Origin: Paracyclopina nana
Taxonomy: Eukaryota > Arthropoda > Copepoda > Cyclopoida > Cyclopettidae
NCBI GenBank assembly: GCA_019096065.1
Contig: JAGUCH010000008.1
Location: 6,391,001 to 6,455,000, forward strand
DNA length: 64,000 nucleotides
Direction of reading: 5' to 3'
In this document: positions 11,501-26,500 of the stretch, one piece after another
How the letters are laid out: the number at the start of each line of letters is the position of its first letter
Position numbering within the stretch: the first letter of the stretch is position 1
Notes under the pieces: model-generated
The model's input: only the letters and a program-made list of their open reading frames with translations
Databases searched by the model: none
Told to the model about the DNA's origin: nothing
Program-made: the position numbers and the translations under genes

Positions 11501-14500
11501 AAATAGTACTTGTTGATAAAGACAATAGAAAGTTGCTTGCTAGTTGCTGCTAAACCTAAATGTGTATTGTTCCAATACTAATCTGTATCTAATAAAGCTC
11601 CAACGATGATCAGCTGTTAGTTATGCAAAGCAAAAGTATTTTTTTTTAAGTAATCCATATTATGTAAGTTGACGATGTTACCCATTTCAATTTCAAATCG
11701 TACATAATGCTTTAAAATTGTAATTGTTTTATTTAGATTTTTTGCAAATAAATATCAAATATCTATTTTCAATGGCCAAAACTGAAATCTTGCTCCAAAA
11801 GCAATTTTTTCCGTCAAGTTTTCCTTTTCTTCTATGGGCAAAATGCACCAAAAAAAGTCAACTCCAACTTCCTACTCAAGTTAATTAAGCTTACATCATA
11901 GTACATTTGTGGGAAGTGGTTACATACGAACTGCCAAAAGTAAATTTTTTGACAGATGTATTGGTAACTTGTATTTGACGCCAACAAATGAGAATGAACG
12001 ATTCCACTTGCACCTGACCTGACTTTATTTATGTTCTTTTGTCTGGCATCCAAGTGTTTGACCTCAATTTCAGACTAACAACACAAGGCTAGCTTGCATA
12101 TTAAGTGTATCAGCAGCAGCAGTCTAAAATACATTTACGTGCTGTGAATAATACATAAACACTGCTACAATGCAGATTTGCTCACTAGACTACAATTACA
12201 CACTTCTCTGTTTGTAGGCCATTTACTCCTGTAACTTTCAAGGCAAACAAACACCCAAAATACACCTTGGTATTCTCGTCCTATAAAATACACTTAATGT
12301 ACTACGTAAGCTATTTTGTATTCTTGACAAAAAGGAACACAAATACATAAATTGTCTCGAAATACATTACAATACATATTTCAGACAATCTGGCCACACA
12401 CGCACAAGTTATGTTGCCCCCCTTACAGCAAAAATACATATATCAAAGCTAGGGCTCATGCACTTACCAAGATTTTCGATGGAGCAGACAAGTGTGACTG
12501 TGTATCCATTTCGTATTCGGTATGTTTTTCCGGTGGACCGGAAATACGGTCTGCCCACAGTCATGTGCTGCCTATTGAGATCTTTGTTGTTGCCTTCTTT
12601 GTCCACATTTGCATTTTGGAACTTGAGGATTTCACTTTCACCTGCAAGCAGAAAATAAAATGCCCTGACACAGTGGGTCAAAAAGCCATTTTCGCGCGCA
12701 CGAGAAAATCCGCCAAATCGCCCGAATTCTCATTTAACCACCAATTTAAAACTTCTAATTGGGTTGACTTCTAGGCAATGAAAAGAGCCAAAAATGGTTT
12801 GAATTGACAGATACATATTCAAATTTGACTTCAAAATCAAACTTTGCTTGAAAAAGTGTTCAGCAAGAAAAGTGGTAGAATAGCCATTTTTGCCCCTTTT
12901 TGGACATCCATAACTTTTGATTGGAATCGAATTGAATTGTTCTTTTATGACTGAGAGGTCAATCAGACCCCATTTAATGATTATTCATCAAAATTGGCTG
13001 CGGAAATTTGCGGACTTGGGAGCCCTGAATGTTAGTTTTTAGCTTACGGCCCTATGAAAATTGACTCCTACGATTTCGCGAGTTTTTTTCCCGTGCGCGT
13101 CCAGAAGGCATTTTGAGCCACTGTGCCTGAGAGAAGTGTTCAAAAAGCTTGGCGGTGAAATATCCCAATTCCACCTGTCAATAGTGGAGACACTCAATAC
13201 TTTTCACTGGAGATGAAAAAACTGCATCTTTCAAATGATTCTAGAACCGTCGATAAACTCTATTGGTTGTGTACCAATCTGCTGAAACTTGCTCGTGGAA
13301 ATTACTTTTCACAAAGTTGTGAAGGTCAAAAGAGAGGCCACAATCATTAACCTAGGCTAGACATGAAAAAGAGCTAAAATACACAGCTGTATTGACACTG
13401 TATCCAATACTTGCCACATGGTTAGAGGAAAAAAGTAGGGTAATAGCATGGAAATTATTCCTGACTCGAACAATTCCACTAATTTAAGTATATACCTTTC
13501 ATTTGAGAGTTGGAGTTATACCTAGAACAATTCCAAATCAAGTTCGACCACTATTGGTAAGATAAAGTGGTCAAGTTGGGCGTTTTTCAAAGTGGTTGGC
13601 GCTTTCGATTAAAGTTTGCCATCGTAACTCAGCTTTCCAATTCCATGGTGCTCTTACTTTTTCATCGAAAGCCTTCTCATTGCTTGGTCAAACAATGTGA
13701 AAACAAGAAGCTAAGCCAAGTGAGCCTTTCACTTTCATTCAAAATCGATTGTGCATATAGTACACACAAACTGTGAAATGAGAGCTGATAAGTCATAGTT
13801 CACTTTATATGTGGCAAACTTGTACAATAAGTCATTATTGGCATAATTTATTTGATGTATTCTTCTTGCGAGGAAGATGATTGATGATCTCAATGCTTTT
13901 GGCTCTGGTCACTGTAGTAAGCTTGTCATAAGCATTGGTAGTGGCCACGAAATGTGTGTGATGGACGGATAACGATCTGGTTGACACCATTTCCTGCTAC
14001 CATACCAACCACTTGGCCATCTTCTCATCCATGAATATTGAGCAGCAGTTTTTTCTTTCCTTCTTCCAAGGATAATCCTGGCTTTAACACTACTTTTGCC
14101 TGGCCTGGCCTGGATTGGCTAACTTATGCAAGTGGCCCAAAGAATGGGCTCAAAAGACAACACAGCCAAGGACCTTTCCAAAACTTTCCTGGTCAATACA
14201 TATTTTTCAGGGAAATCCAAGCTTATTTGCCCTCTCAAGAAAAACCACTTAGAGGTGGGTGTCTAGACCAATAAACTTGGTGTGTCATAAATTTGACAAG
14301 TTAAGTAATAAGAGGCTGAGTCAATTTCTATATTTATAGGACAGAAAATTAGAGGCTTTTTCCTTTTGCTAAAAGAAGGGAGCTTATAGCATGTGGCTAG
14401 GGCAATATATGATGTTACGGTTTATAAAGTCAGAGCATTAATTTTTCATCCCAAGCTAGCTAGCTGCTGCTTCACCTCTCAGTCCTTATTCGTTCAGGAG

Positions 14501-17500
14501 GCCTAAAGTCATTTTTCTCCTCATATATTAAGACTTGTGCCATGACAACATGGGATAAGTGTGCAAAAAAACTGGTAAAAGTAGAAAAACGTTGCATGCT
14601 TGGTCATGTCACATTCTAGCTACAACTCTCTAAACGAGCAGTACTTAGAGTTTACGAAGTCATTATTCTTGCTAGTAGCACACTGAGCTCTGGTATATAC
14701 CATATTCCTTACCAGTGTAGTATGTGTACATGGCCAAGAGCTTTTTACAGGAATCATGCACTTCTGCCCAATAAAAAAAGAGCTCAAGCTTCCAAGGAAG
14801 ATGGCTTCTTAATAGAGTCGCGACGCGTTCTTTTTTTTGGCACTGCTCCCTAACTCATGTTCTGTGAGAGATGGATGAGACATGAATAACATAGACCCAC
14901 GCTAATTTTGTATAATAAATGGGGTCATAGAAGTACACTTCTCGCCTAAGTCACTTATTTTTGGCTATGCATAAGACCCCTTCAGTACTTATCCAAGTGC
15001 CATTTAAAATTTTTGTCTTCAGAGCTGCTTGTTATTTGAAATCCCTGGGTAGAATAAGAAAATCAATTTTCAAATTGAGGTAGAAATCAGAAGGAAAATC
15101 TACTTTTCCTCTATCAAGCCAAGGTCAAGAAAGCCTCATTTTATAGTGTTTCCCATTAGAGGAAAATGAAGCAGGAGCTTTCTAACTTTCCAAAGTTTTC
15201 ATTAGGCCCTGAGGCCAGCTGCAGAGAAGCCTATTAGAAGGGCCATAACTGTCCCTGTAACCATTTTAGCTGACAACAAACATCTTCTGATCTGGGCAAG
15301 ACGAAAAAGAAAAAATGTGAATTGGATTTTTGGAAAGCAGTCTTCTACAGAAGAAGAGTAATGGAACAAGATACAACCTACTAAGTTGGAGTAGCAAGGG
15401 AGAATTATGTTCACAGCCCTCTAATTGTTTGCACTTCTACTATGCTTAATTTCTCAAAGTTCCAGAAAAGGTTCATTTCCCCTTTTGTTTCACTTCACCA
15501 TTAGGGCTTTCTAATTACATCTCTGAAGTTTCTGAGCCCTTCCTTAAGCAAAAATTTTTTATGAAATCATTTAGATGAAAAGTGCTTTTTCAACCTGGCA
15601 CACACAAGTTTTCTTTTGTTGTTTTGTCCTTCACCTTGATAAACTCTTCCTCGATTCTTTGTTTTTTGCCTTTGAGCCTGTTGCTGTGGATTTCTAAGGG
15701 TTTAGGCTGGCTTTTACCACTCTTAATGGAAAAAATCTCTTCTAGATTTTGGCCTGGCTTATATAAAAACTACAGCTAATTCGAGTTATTAGGTGCTTTC
15801 TCCCGTGACACAGCTTGATATGAGCTAGTTAATTTTAATTGCACAAGATTGGAGTTTTTGCCACTCCAAAATAATTGAAGAGGCTGGTGTCCTATTTTCT
15901 CTCTTTTTGCTATATATAATCTACATTCCGACCTTATGTGACGTTTCTTGCTAGGGGTTATAGATAATACCAAACTTCTTTAAAAAAACAGATAGGATTG
16001 AAACTTTGTCACTATGTTTCCAGTCCCAAAAAATGTCAGGAAAAACATGAAGAGTTTGGTACCATCAAAATTAACAATTATTTGATGATCATTATGGAAA
16101 ACGACAGGAGGAAAAGGGGAACAATTTCCTCAAGACTATAATATCTTCATGAGCACATGCAATAATTTTTGAGAGAAGTTTCTTCGGTGGGAAATGTTCA
16201 AGGATGCAGCCTTGGAAGCATGCAAAGAAGAAGCTTCGCAATTTGAGCTGTTTGTTGGCATGCATGGAAGAAGAAGGCCAACAACATCACACAAAGTTCA
16301 TCATTGAATTGTTGATGATGATGATGAAGGTCTATGTGAGTGTGGAACTTGGTAAGGCCTCAATGTAATCAGGGTTACTTTGCTAGCAGCTTCCACAGGA
16401 GCTACAGCGAGGCTTGCTGAATTTCGACTCAACTCATTTACCCATGTGCATCTGGGAAATTAGTGCAAATTTGAACGTGAACAAACTTTTTCACAAGGAA
16501 ACTAGTTTCAGTTCGAGGAACTGAATATGAGATGGTAAAAAACAATGCTGTTTATTTGGTCTCGTTTCTTTTTTATCTGGGATTCTATAACTTATCAAAA
16601 GTCTCAAGCATGAAGTCCATGAGACATCAAATTGTTGTCATAGTGACATTTTCCTGCCACAAACTTGAGCACAGTGATGAAGCACTTTTTGGGTGGCACA
16701 GCTGTCTCTCAGCACACTGTGTGACCATCCTCCAACAACTTGAGTGTTATAGTGAGAAAGTCTCCAATTCTGACACTTTAGTGTTGCTTCTTCTATAACT
16801 TTGCAACACATGAAGAAATTCTGAGGCCAGTTTTTCAACTGCGAAGCAAATTCACATCATTTTTAGTTTGTACTATCTCAAGATATGAACTGGCAGCAAA
16901 TATTTATGCATACAAATCAGCAATATTATCATCCATCTCAAATGTCTGGTACATTGTCTGAATGTCAGTCAAAACAAAGAAAAAGCTTTTTCAGAGGAAA
17001 CCCACAATGAGGAAAACTCTTGCAAAAAATAGATCACACATTATAGCAGAAGCTTTCCATGCAGACATATGCTCAGAGAAGGTTTCTGCAGAAGAAAGCT
17101 AATTTTTGCTTTTTCCTAAAATGCCACACTGTGCTGCTGCTTTTTAAATTGTAGGAGATGAGTCTGTCTATGCATCCGGCCATTTTCCATTTGTGAAAAT
17201 TGAAAGTCAACTTCTATATTTTTGTAGCTCAAACCACCACCAAACAAAGCCAAAACAGAATAGGAAAAAGGATCCTTGCATGTCTAAGCTTAAAAATAAG
17301 GATTTTTGGGGTCAAAGGATCCCAAGGTGATATTTAGATGAGATGAAATGTTGCACCATTTTTGCAGGCATTTTCTGCCAAAAGAATTAACCAAGAGAAG
17401 CAAGAGACATTTGAGACAGCATTATGAAACTTTTCTAGGGATGCATAAAATGTCAGCTAAAATTGGTTATTTAATCTGATTACTTTGACATTTAGGCCCA

Positions 17501-20500
17501 AATAATTGCCTGAAGTTCATCGGTGAAACAAAGGAACCTATTTTTCCAGGGCAACAAAACAATCCCCATTCTTTAATCTAAAATCGCACAAGGTTATTGA
17601 AAATCAAATAGAATGAGGAAAGCTTAGTTAGAGTTAATTAATAGTTAATTAAAATGGCAACAAAAATCTGAAAAAAGTGCCATAATTTTCAATCTTAAAG
17701 TTATTGCGAGCGGTTATTCACTGAAAGTCTTCAGTCTTATTTAGATTTCTATTTGTCAAAAATTAACAGTGAAATGCAGTTGAACCTTGCCAAAATAAAG
17801 AGGACCAAAAATACTTTTAGCTTTTTGCCCTAAGAGAGTTTTTTGAGAAAGTAGATGGACGTCTGATGTATCTTATTTTGCTCTTTTTTGATGAGCCTTT
17901 CATCTGAGTGTTTTTTCATACTATCACGAGATTTAATAATTTGTCAGACGTACAAAATATTTACTGACTTATAAGCTTACAGCTTTCACTTTAAAAAACA
18001 GAGTTCGTAGATGAGCAGCACATTAAAAAGTTGTGAGATCGGGTAGATGTGGGCAAAATATGTCCAATGCTGACATTGAGGGTCATTTCACGATAGATCA
18101 TGATGTCTCAATAAAAGGGAGTCAGGAAATGGGTGGAATGTAGCTTTTGTTCCGTTAACAGACGCGAGGATTGACGACATTGCCAAAAAACGACGAAGAT
18201 TGAAGGCCCTTTGATCTGACATCTTAGGAGGAGGGACAAAATACTTCTGCCAGTGCTACTCTACTTTCGCCAGCCCACGTGGCAAAAAATTCAATGGCTA
18301 CAACTATGCACCTAAGTGATATTTCAGACAACCAAATACAGCTAGGCTGTACTGCAGTAATGCAATTTAAAAAAAATACATGATACAAATGAAAAATACT
18401 TTTGTACACATTACAGTACATTTGAATTAGATTGTAACTTAATAGCGTGATTACTAGTAGTAGCACATTGTTGTGAACTATTAGTTTCAATTGTGCAAGC
18501 CCTTCAACTGCAGATATTACGACAAGTTAATTCAGCAGAAGTAAGCAATGTAATTGAAAGGCTTGTGGGTGGGTGTAATTTATTGATTTCTTTCTGCCTT
18601 GGCAATCATTTTTCCCCTCCTCTGCTTTTTCCCGTCAAACCCAGGCCTAGCCAACTCCAAATACAACTTCGTAATAGCTTTAGTGCACTGACGAGGAGGT
18701 CAATGCCGTAAACAGGCGCATGTATTCCAATAATAATTATTATAGGCATTGGTAATTACTATAAAAAGGGCACAGCTTTTTCCTACAACTTGTTGTCAGC
18801 CACAAATCATCTCTAATGTTCTTATATCAGCTTTTGATCCTCCCCCCTCATAAATTCGAAAAAAGCTTGCAACAAAAAATAGAGAAAATGTATTTTGCTG
18901 TATTTTGTCATTGAACCTGCCAAATAATTTGATCTATGCTTTCCGAAAGGATTTTGCACTACTAGAAGTGATACAGCTGTAGCAGTCCTTACAGTTGCTT
19001 TTGTTGAATTCTACTGCTTTGTTGGGTAGACCGTGGAAATGGCGCCTTTGTAGGTCTCAATATGGCCTTCTTCGGGTACACACACAAAAAGAGTGCCAAA
19101 AATATGTGTAAAAAGAAATCACAGCGGCCTTACATCTTAGAAAGATACAATCAAATGAAAGTGAGATCTTCATGTATGTGGAATACAACAACAATTAGAT
19201 AAATTGGAGAGAAAGAGCCAGTGTAAGAAACTAATACATCTAAGAAAATACAAGATGCTATACGAAGTAAGATATAATATAAAAAAATTGCTCTAAAAAG
19301 TAAGATAAGTAAAAGCAAAATTGTAGGATGCTTATAAAAGTTTGAAACACTTTTTCAGAAATATATATGACACCAGTTTCATGGAGAACAATTGAAACTT
19401 TTAAAGAAAATGTGATACTTTTTGGGCAATGCATTCCACAGTGCTTGTTTGTCACCAAAGCATTTTTTGCACACTCGAGCAAACTGCAAACAAAAACCAC
19501 TCACAACTACTTCCGTTAGTAATTACAAGCCGATACATATAGATACGTTTTTTGCCTAGCCAAGAGATAATTTCCGGACTCTTTCGCCCCGCAGTGACTA
19601 CTGCAGATAAAATGTGGTAAAAACCGATCACTTTTTCCACAAAAAACCTCAGTGTGTGTGTGAGAGAGAGAGGTAAAAAATGGGATGGCATTTTCCCCTT
19701 GCTGCAATGACAAATATTGGGCTTTTATTTTGCACATAGTGGAAAAAATAGACACAAAAGTTTGATTTTTGCCATCATTATGCTCGGAAAAAATACTCTG
19801 CAAATGACAAGATGAGGTGTGTTTATCTAGATACATATGTGTGTTCGTCCCTCTTTGTGCATAGAAGTGATGAAAATTCAATTTTTAGGTGGGCAAAAAG
19901 GGAAAGCTGGGCCTCTTTTTTTGACCATGATAAATTCAATTATGTCCCAAAGGCATACACACACACACACATCTATATTTATGTAGCAAAACAGGATGTG
20001 ACAGTTTTCAATACAAGCAAAAATACAGCTGCGAATGTATTTTGACCCAAAAAGTCGGATACATTTTTCACCAAGAATAAATGTGTAGAATTCTGATGTC
20101 AGATTTGTTGGCAAATGGCCAGGTTCAGAATTGAAATAGCACATGAAGAAAAAGGGCTCATTTTGAAAGCAACTCAGCTGAGGTTGGCAGTCTACCAAAA
20201 TCCCAGAAACAATGGCACAAAACTTTGCATTTGCTGTTCTACTTGCGTCAAGATCTGGATACACCTTGAATACATTTCCACAATGATGGCTGCTGCTACT
20301 GTAAGCGCTTGAAATGGATGGGTATGTAAGCAACATTTAGAAGGAGATTTAAAAGCGAGAAATGTTCGTCTGCTGCAATTGTGCTTTTCTGAAATGTATC
20401 CAAAAGACAGCGTTCTTTTGGTAGATACGTTTATCCAGTGTTTGGATTCTCTCTAAGCTGAAAATCAACAAATGATGAAAAAGTAATTGCATAAAGATGT

Positions 20501-23500
20501 ATCTGCATTTCTTGGTCTAGAGCACCACATTTATGTCAAAATAAATAGGAAGAATAAAAACAAAATGTTCCTGTATCTGAGTGCAACATGGAGTCTTTTG
20601 ATGTACAAGCAATGAAAGGAAAATTGAGATAAAAAACAAAAACGGAGTACACACTTAGGCTACCAAATCGACTACCGGCTCACACAACCTCACAACTTAG
20701 CACTTTTGCTCATCAGGCAAAAATGTGGCTGCTAATTCCCATTATACTCAGCAGGCTCAGCGATTCCCAGAAAACTGGCAAACTTGCAATTTGTGAACAA
20801 AATATAATAGAGAAGTGGCTGAAAGGCATTTTGCATTGTGTTCTGCTCTACAGCTCTCCTCATTAATAATTTTTTAACCTCTCAATTTTGAAATCTCGCT
20901 TTCAAAGCTGTTTTGTAAGATATTTGTGCATTCCCCAAACATAGAAGAGTTGAGGAAAGAAAAACGTGACTCAAATAGCCAATTTGAAGCAGCCCTGAGA
21001 GTAAAAAAGGAAAGGCCTTTTCGGAACATTTGAGGGGAACATGCAACCTCTCTATGGCAATAAACAAGCAATTCAAGTCCAAAATTGAATTTGCTGCTGC
21101 TGGTGCTTTCTCTAGGCCTCCTCCCATTTTTGGTTTCATCCAAAAGGCATGAGGGGCCTTTGGATATGATCTTTTAACACGCAAACTTCTCTCAAGCATC
21201 TCACATTGTGCTGGCCCAAAAAAATTGCGTGTGAAAATCCGCTCTTATAACGCTGCAGCAGCTGAGTCCCTTCTTCTTCTGCATGAATGCTGAGAAATTG
21301 CTATTTAATACAGCTCATACTTTGTGCAAGCTGGTGAGAAAATCTCAAGTTAAGGAGCTTTTTGAAACTGAAACTAAAAGAGATTGCAATCAAGACTAAA
21401 ACCTAAATCCTGAATCTTAAGGCTAAAAAGGTCAGTAAAATTAATTTAGGCTACAATGAGCAAATGGAACACTTTGAAGGCTGATTGAGATCACTTAAAA
21501 AGCTGAAATGAGTTATTGTTGTAGTCTTAAAGGGGGTAAGCCATTAAGTGGGCATTCCTGATTTGGCCTGATCTTTAAGGGTGGTCAACAACTTTTCAAA
21601 GGAGGAAAGGAAAGTCCAGCAAAGTGGCAAATTGGATGTTGGAAAATTGGCACCAGTGGGACTCGGAAAAGTTTGGCTACTACAACACAGAAGCAGCAAT
21701 ATTCTTTTGGGGGTTAACAGCAGCAGCAGACAGGAGGGGGAATTGACATGTGTATTTTTGGTGGCTCTGATGTCACAAACAGGCATATACTGTGCTCAAG
21801 TCTGGCTTCCTGAAGGGCTTGGAAATTTTGCAACCAGGAAGAAGCAGATTCCAAGTTTCATTTTCCTCTTTTACAGTAATAAAATGAGCCAGAAATCTTG
21901 AAGGACAGAGACTATAGCATGTTAATTAAGTTCAGTTAGTATTGAGCCTCATTAGTGCAAAGTTCTGTGAATTCCATACCAAAAAAGGTGTTTTCATTAA
22001 CAATAATTAATTAACTTCAAGCGCTGAGTTTAGAAAGCAACTTACAGCTTACATAGTGCTCAGATTGGAAAGCATCTTTCACACTTTATTTTGATCAAAT
22101 CGGCGTGATTAATCTCAATGAGAAAGGTGTCACATGTCACTGATTTGTGAGAGGGGGGAAAGGCCAATTAAGAGATATCTTTTATTTGCCATTGTTATGC
22201 CAATTAGACATTACTATTTTTTGGAACCATCTGGAACCAAGGGGAGAGATGTTTGTTATATTGCTTCTACTGGTGCCTTGATATAATAGCAACATAGAGT
22301 AGCAGGGCTAAAATTGCCCCACATTGTAGCAGGCCTTTGCACATTATAAAATGCAAAAAGAGATTGTATCTGCATAACAGTTGATGAACTTGTAGTTGTA
22401 GAGGTGCACAACTATTTCCCAAGCAAAGGGCCAAGGAATTTGTAATTCATCACTGAACAATGACAAGTATTTGGGATCAGGAATGACTATGGCTAATAGT
22501 TGTTGAGAAAAAGCATCATTTGCTTGGGAAGTCACATCTTACACACAAAGCTAATAGAGAATGTCACATCCTGAATAGTAGCAGGATAATACAATCATTG
22601 CTACATGCATCAAGCAATAAAAATGGCTGCCAAGGTCATGCATCTGGTCTTCATAGCAGTAGTAGCAGTATTATGCTGGTGGTGAGAAATGAAAAGCAAA
22701 CATTTAGTTAAGAGAAATCCCTAGAACAAACTTCAGCACAAAAGGGGTTGTTATTGCACCTTTCTACTATATATATTGCTAAAGACCTCCTTTGCCTCTG
22801 CTACAGTGTGAGCTGCTTATACCACAAACTTGAAGAGGCTGGGTCAACAATGTGGTTCCACACTTGAATGTGCCTCAAGATAAACATAGCAAAACTGGAC
22901 TGCTATACTTATAGCAAATGTATCCACTTTAAGGGAAAACAGCCAAAATGTGTGTAAATCTAGATTGTGGCAGAAATGCCCATATGCTTAAATTACACAA
23001 AAACTAGAAGAGGGAAAAAAAGAATTTACTTTCACCAGCATAATTTTCATGCCTGATGAAGTTTCATTAAGGGGCCAGAAGTGCATCATTCCATGGTGTA
23101 TTAACAAACTTTTTATGTTTTCATGACTCAGGTCATAGGCCACACAACAAACCACTCAGAAAATTATGCAGCAGTATCCAATCACAAGCTCTGCTAGTCA
23201 TGTAATGTGGTCTTGGAGCATATACCATAGATCAAAGAAGGCTCTTCTGTACTACCAATACTGCACTACAATTGCTACACAAAGTCAAAAATGAATGCAC
23301 TGTAAGCAGACCATTCAAAAAAAACCTTTGTTCCTGACTCCAACATGTATTTTACTTTGTTTTCTATGCTTCAACTGGTTGTTTTCAACATATTTTAATA
23401 CAAGTGGATGGTTCTGAACCTCTGATCAATCATAAGGAAAAAATGTGCAGCACAAAGTGTCAAGTGTACCACCAGCAAAATACACTTTTTCATGGAGAAG

Positions 23501-26500
23501 TATCTGACATCTTCCCAGTGTGTTTGCAGAGTCTGGTTAACCTTCCCAGCATTGTCTGGTATTTCCATCCTTTTGGCTTTAGATTGATATCCTCTGCATA
23601 GTTTGCCAGAATTAACTGATCAAACTTCCAAGTTTACCCACCACACACACAAAGTCAGCTCAAGGTCAAGAGCTGTTATCGAAAGCAAAGACTGAAAAGG
23701 ACCATGGAACATTAAAAATGTAATTGGATGTAAGCTAAAGTGAGAAGGGGACTTTCTATCACAATGTCAAGGAAAGTTTTCAAACCAACAGTTTCTTTTG
23801 AAAGTTTTATGCTTCGCTAATAAAACCGAGAGAGTCGAGCAGCAGCTTAAACATCAAGCAATGTTCAGCAATGACCAAATTAAAATTCGAGAAAAAAGGA
23901 AACTGTGTAATCAATTTCACAATATTAGTATCAAGCTCTGAAAACAATTTGGTAAGGCAACTACCAGTTTTCATATATGCATCTCAATATTCCTTTACAA
24001 TCTTAGGTTCCATTTGATTTTTGAATTTTCATTTCCATGATGGGCTCAATATACTACTTTTATCTTAGTTGGGTTTTCGATTATTAATATAACTAAGACA
24101 ATTGATGAGTCAAAAACTGCTCAAGCCATGTTGATCACTGGTCAGTTGAAAATTCAACATTTTACCATGTATTTTACAATTTCAGACAATCAAGCTCTGA
24201 AAACAAAATACTATGCCTAAAAGTGATTACAATATGTTATTATTTGTACTAAGCAAACAAAAGCTAGGGCCAAGTGCACAAAAAATATAATGATACTAGC
24301 TTTCCTCCTAAAAATAAAGGCAATGTCTCTAGATGAAATGGTATTCCGAGCAAGTAGGGAGCAAGTTTTGGCAATGTCAAGGATTTTCAGACTGAGACAT
24401 ATGAATGGTCTCCAGGTCTGTTTTGCATTGGATGAGGTTCATTTTGTTTGCAGCTATAGGCCTTAGTACTATATTTGTATGCATCCTAGAGCCCCTAGAG
24501 GGTAGTAAAAGTCGTTTTGTGCCTTGAAAAGCGAGAAAGGAAATTAAACCAACAACTACTGAAAGCACTGTGGGAAAACAGCCTCAAGAAACCAATTACT
24601 CAGGATTTTGACTAGCATCAGCTTGGTTTTGCCCATATATGCATACTGTGCTTGACTGAAGATTTCAAATGCTCAATGCCCTTTTCAATTGCCTTTTTAC
24701 TCCCCAGAGCAAACTTCTTGGCATCTTTATTGAGGGACATTGCACCATATACTATTATACTGGCGTTTGTACTGGCTTAAATTAGTTAGGGCTAATTTGC
24801 CCTAACATAAAATCAGGTGAAAGTACAAGTCCCATGGGAGTGTTGACATTTTCATTGCGCATAGCCCTCTATTCAAGCAACTTTGACACTTTTGTGATGG
24901 CATGTTTGAACTTTCCAACAAATTGCAAACATTTTAATCCAGTAATCGACCATGGAATAAGCTTACTAGTTTTTCAGCTGGGGCAGCCTGTGTTCAGTAT
25001 TCATGGTTTTGAAAGGCCCATATGAAAAGAAGGCCAAAATGGAAATCAAGATTACAAAGAAGAAGTTGAGCCTTGAATGCATGACAAAATTCCGCGAAAG
25101 CCAGATGATCTTATCCAATAAGTCAGCACAATTGCTTTGCTTCAGTACATTTTCATCAATGCTTAGTAAAAGGAATTTCCAAGTGTCCAGGTGAAGCCCA
25201 AGTTATAGAGTAGCTGCTTCATTTTTGACTATTTTGGCATTTTTCAGTTCAAATAGCCTTTTTTCTCCCAAATGGAAGGGTAATATTTTATTCAGTTAAG
25301 GAATACCTTTTTAGGCACGTATTTTATGTGGCATGGCTAGGAAAAAAGTGGATGAGGTATTTTTCTGATCTGATATTGCATAAGCCATGACTTCCTAATG
25401 ACTTACTAATGAGTAACAGCAATCTTCTTCTAACTAGCAGTAATGCAGTAGATCGAGCTAAACTCAATCAAAAAGAAATGTGATTTGGTGGAAGAAAACT
25501 TTGCAAGCAGGCCAAAATGACACTGTATATATTACCAGACACAAATACTGCTGCAAAAATTCTAAATGACAACTTTTTGATAAGTTTGATAATGAGAAAT
25601 ATTTCGAGCTAATTAGAATTGCCAAAAACTGGCAATTATACGCGATAGCTTAATCGGACTAGAAGTCTTCGTAAAACATATGTTTAAAACAGAGCTTTTA
25701 AGGCTCCTGAAGGTCATATCAGTTTTGATCAACGGTCAGTTTATGAGAGTGATGCGGTTGTATCAAGATGAACAATCATAATACTACAGCTTTTTTACCG
25801 CATCTAGTAGGCCTGTCAAAATTATGGCGCAGTGTTCATCGGCAAAGCCAAATAAAATTCGATATTAACATCCATCCACTCACTGAAATTGGCCCACGGT
25901 CATTAAAAAAAAAGTACATAAGCCAAACAATACTTATGCCAAAAACAGTGGTTCACCACGCATGAAATGAATTTAATAAATATTCATGTAAATTCTGTAT
26001 TTATAAAAAAGCAAAAATGCAAGGAAAAGGCCAAGGGGAAAAGCAGCAGCAGCAACAGCATAGAATAAGATGGCAAAAGGCTTATAGTGTGTGTGTGTGT
26101 TCCTCTATTAAGACAAATTGAGAAAAATGTATTCCTGGCCACATATGTACCAGTACACATGCAAATACATATGCGTAGCCAGAATGTGCATACTTTTTCT
26201 AAGGCTGGAAAAGGAAATGCACAAGTGAAAATTTACATAAGAAATGAGATATGCAACACATCACTACAACTGCTATCATATAATTGTCAATATTGTTCCA
26301 ATCTAAGTATATGTGACAGGCATATGAGCAAGAAAAAGGCCCATATTGAGTATATACCACTTGACAGATGTCATTCCAATTCAATAATGCCCGTTTTGGT
26401 GCTAGCATAGCATTATGTAAGCTACTGCTGCTGACTAAAAGCCTGCTCATCAAGCTAAGTACTGAGACGAGACATTTGAGCCCTGGGTTCCCACAGTGGA

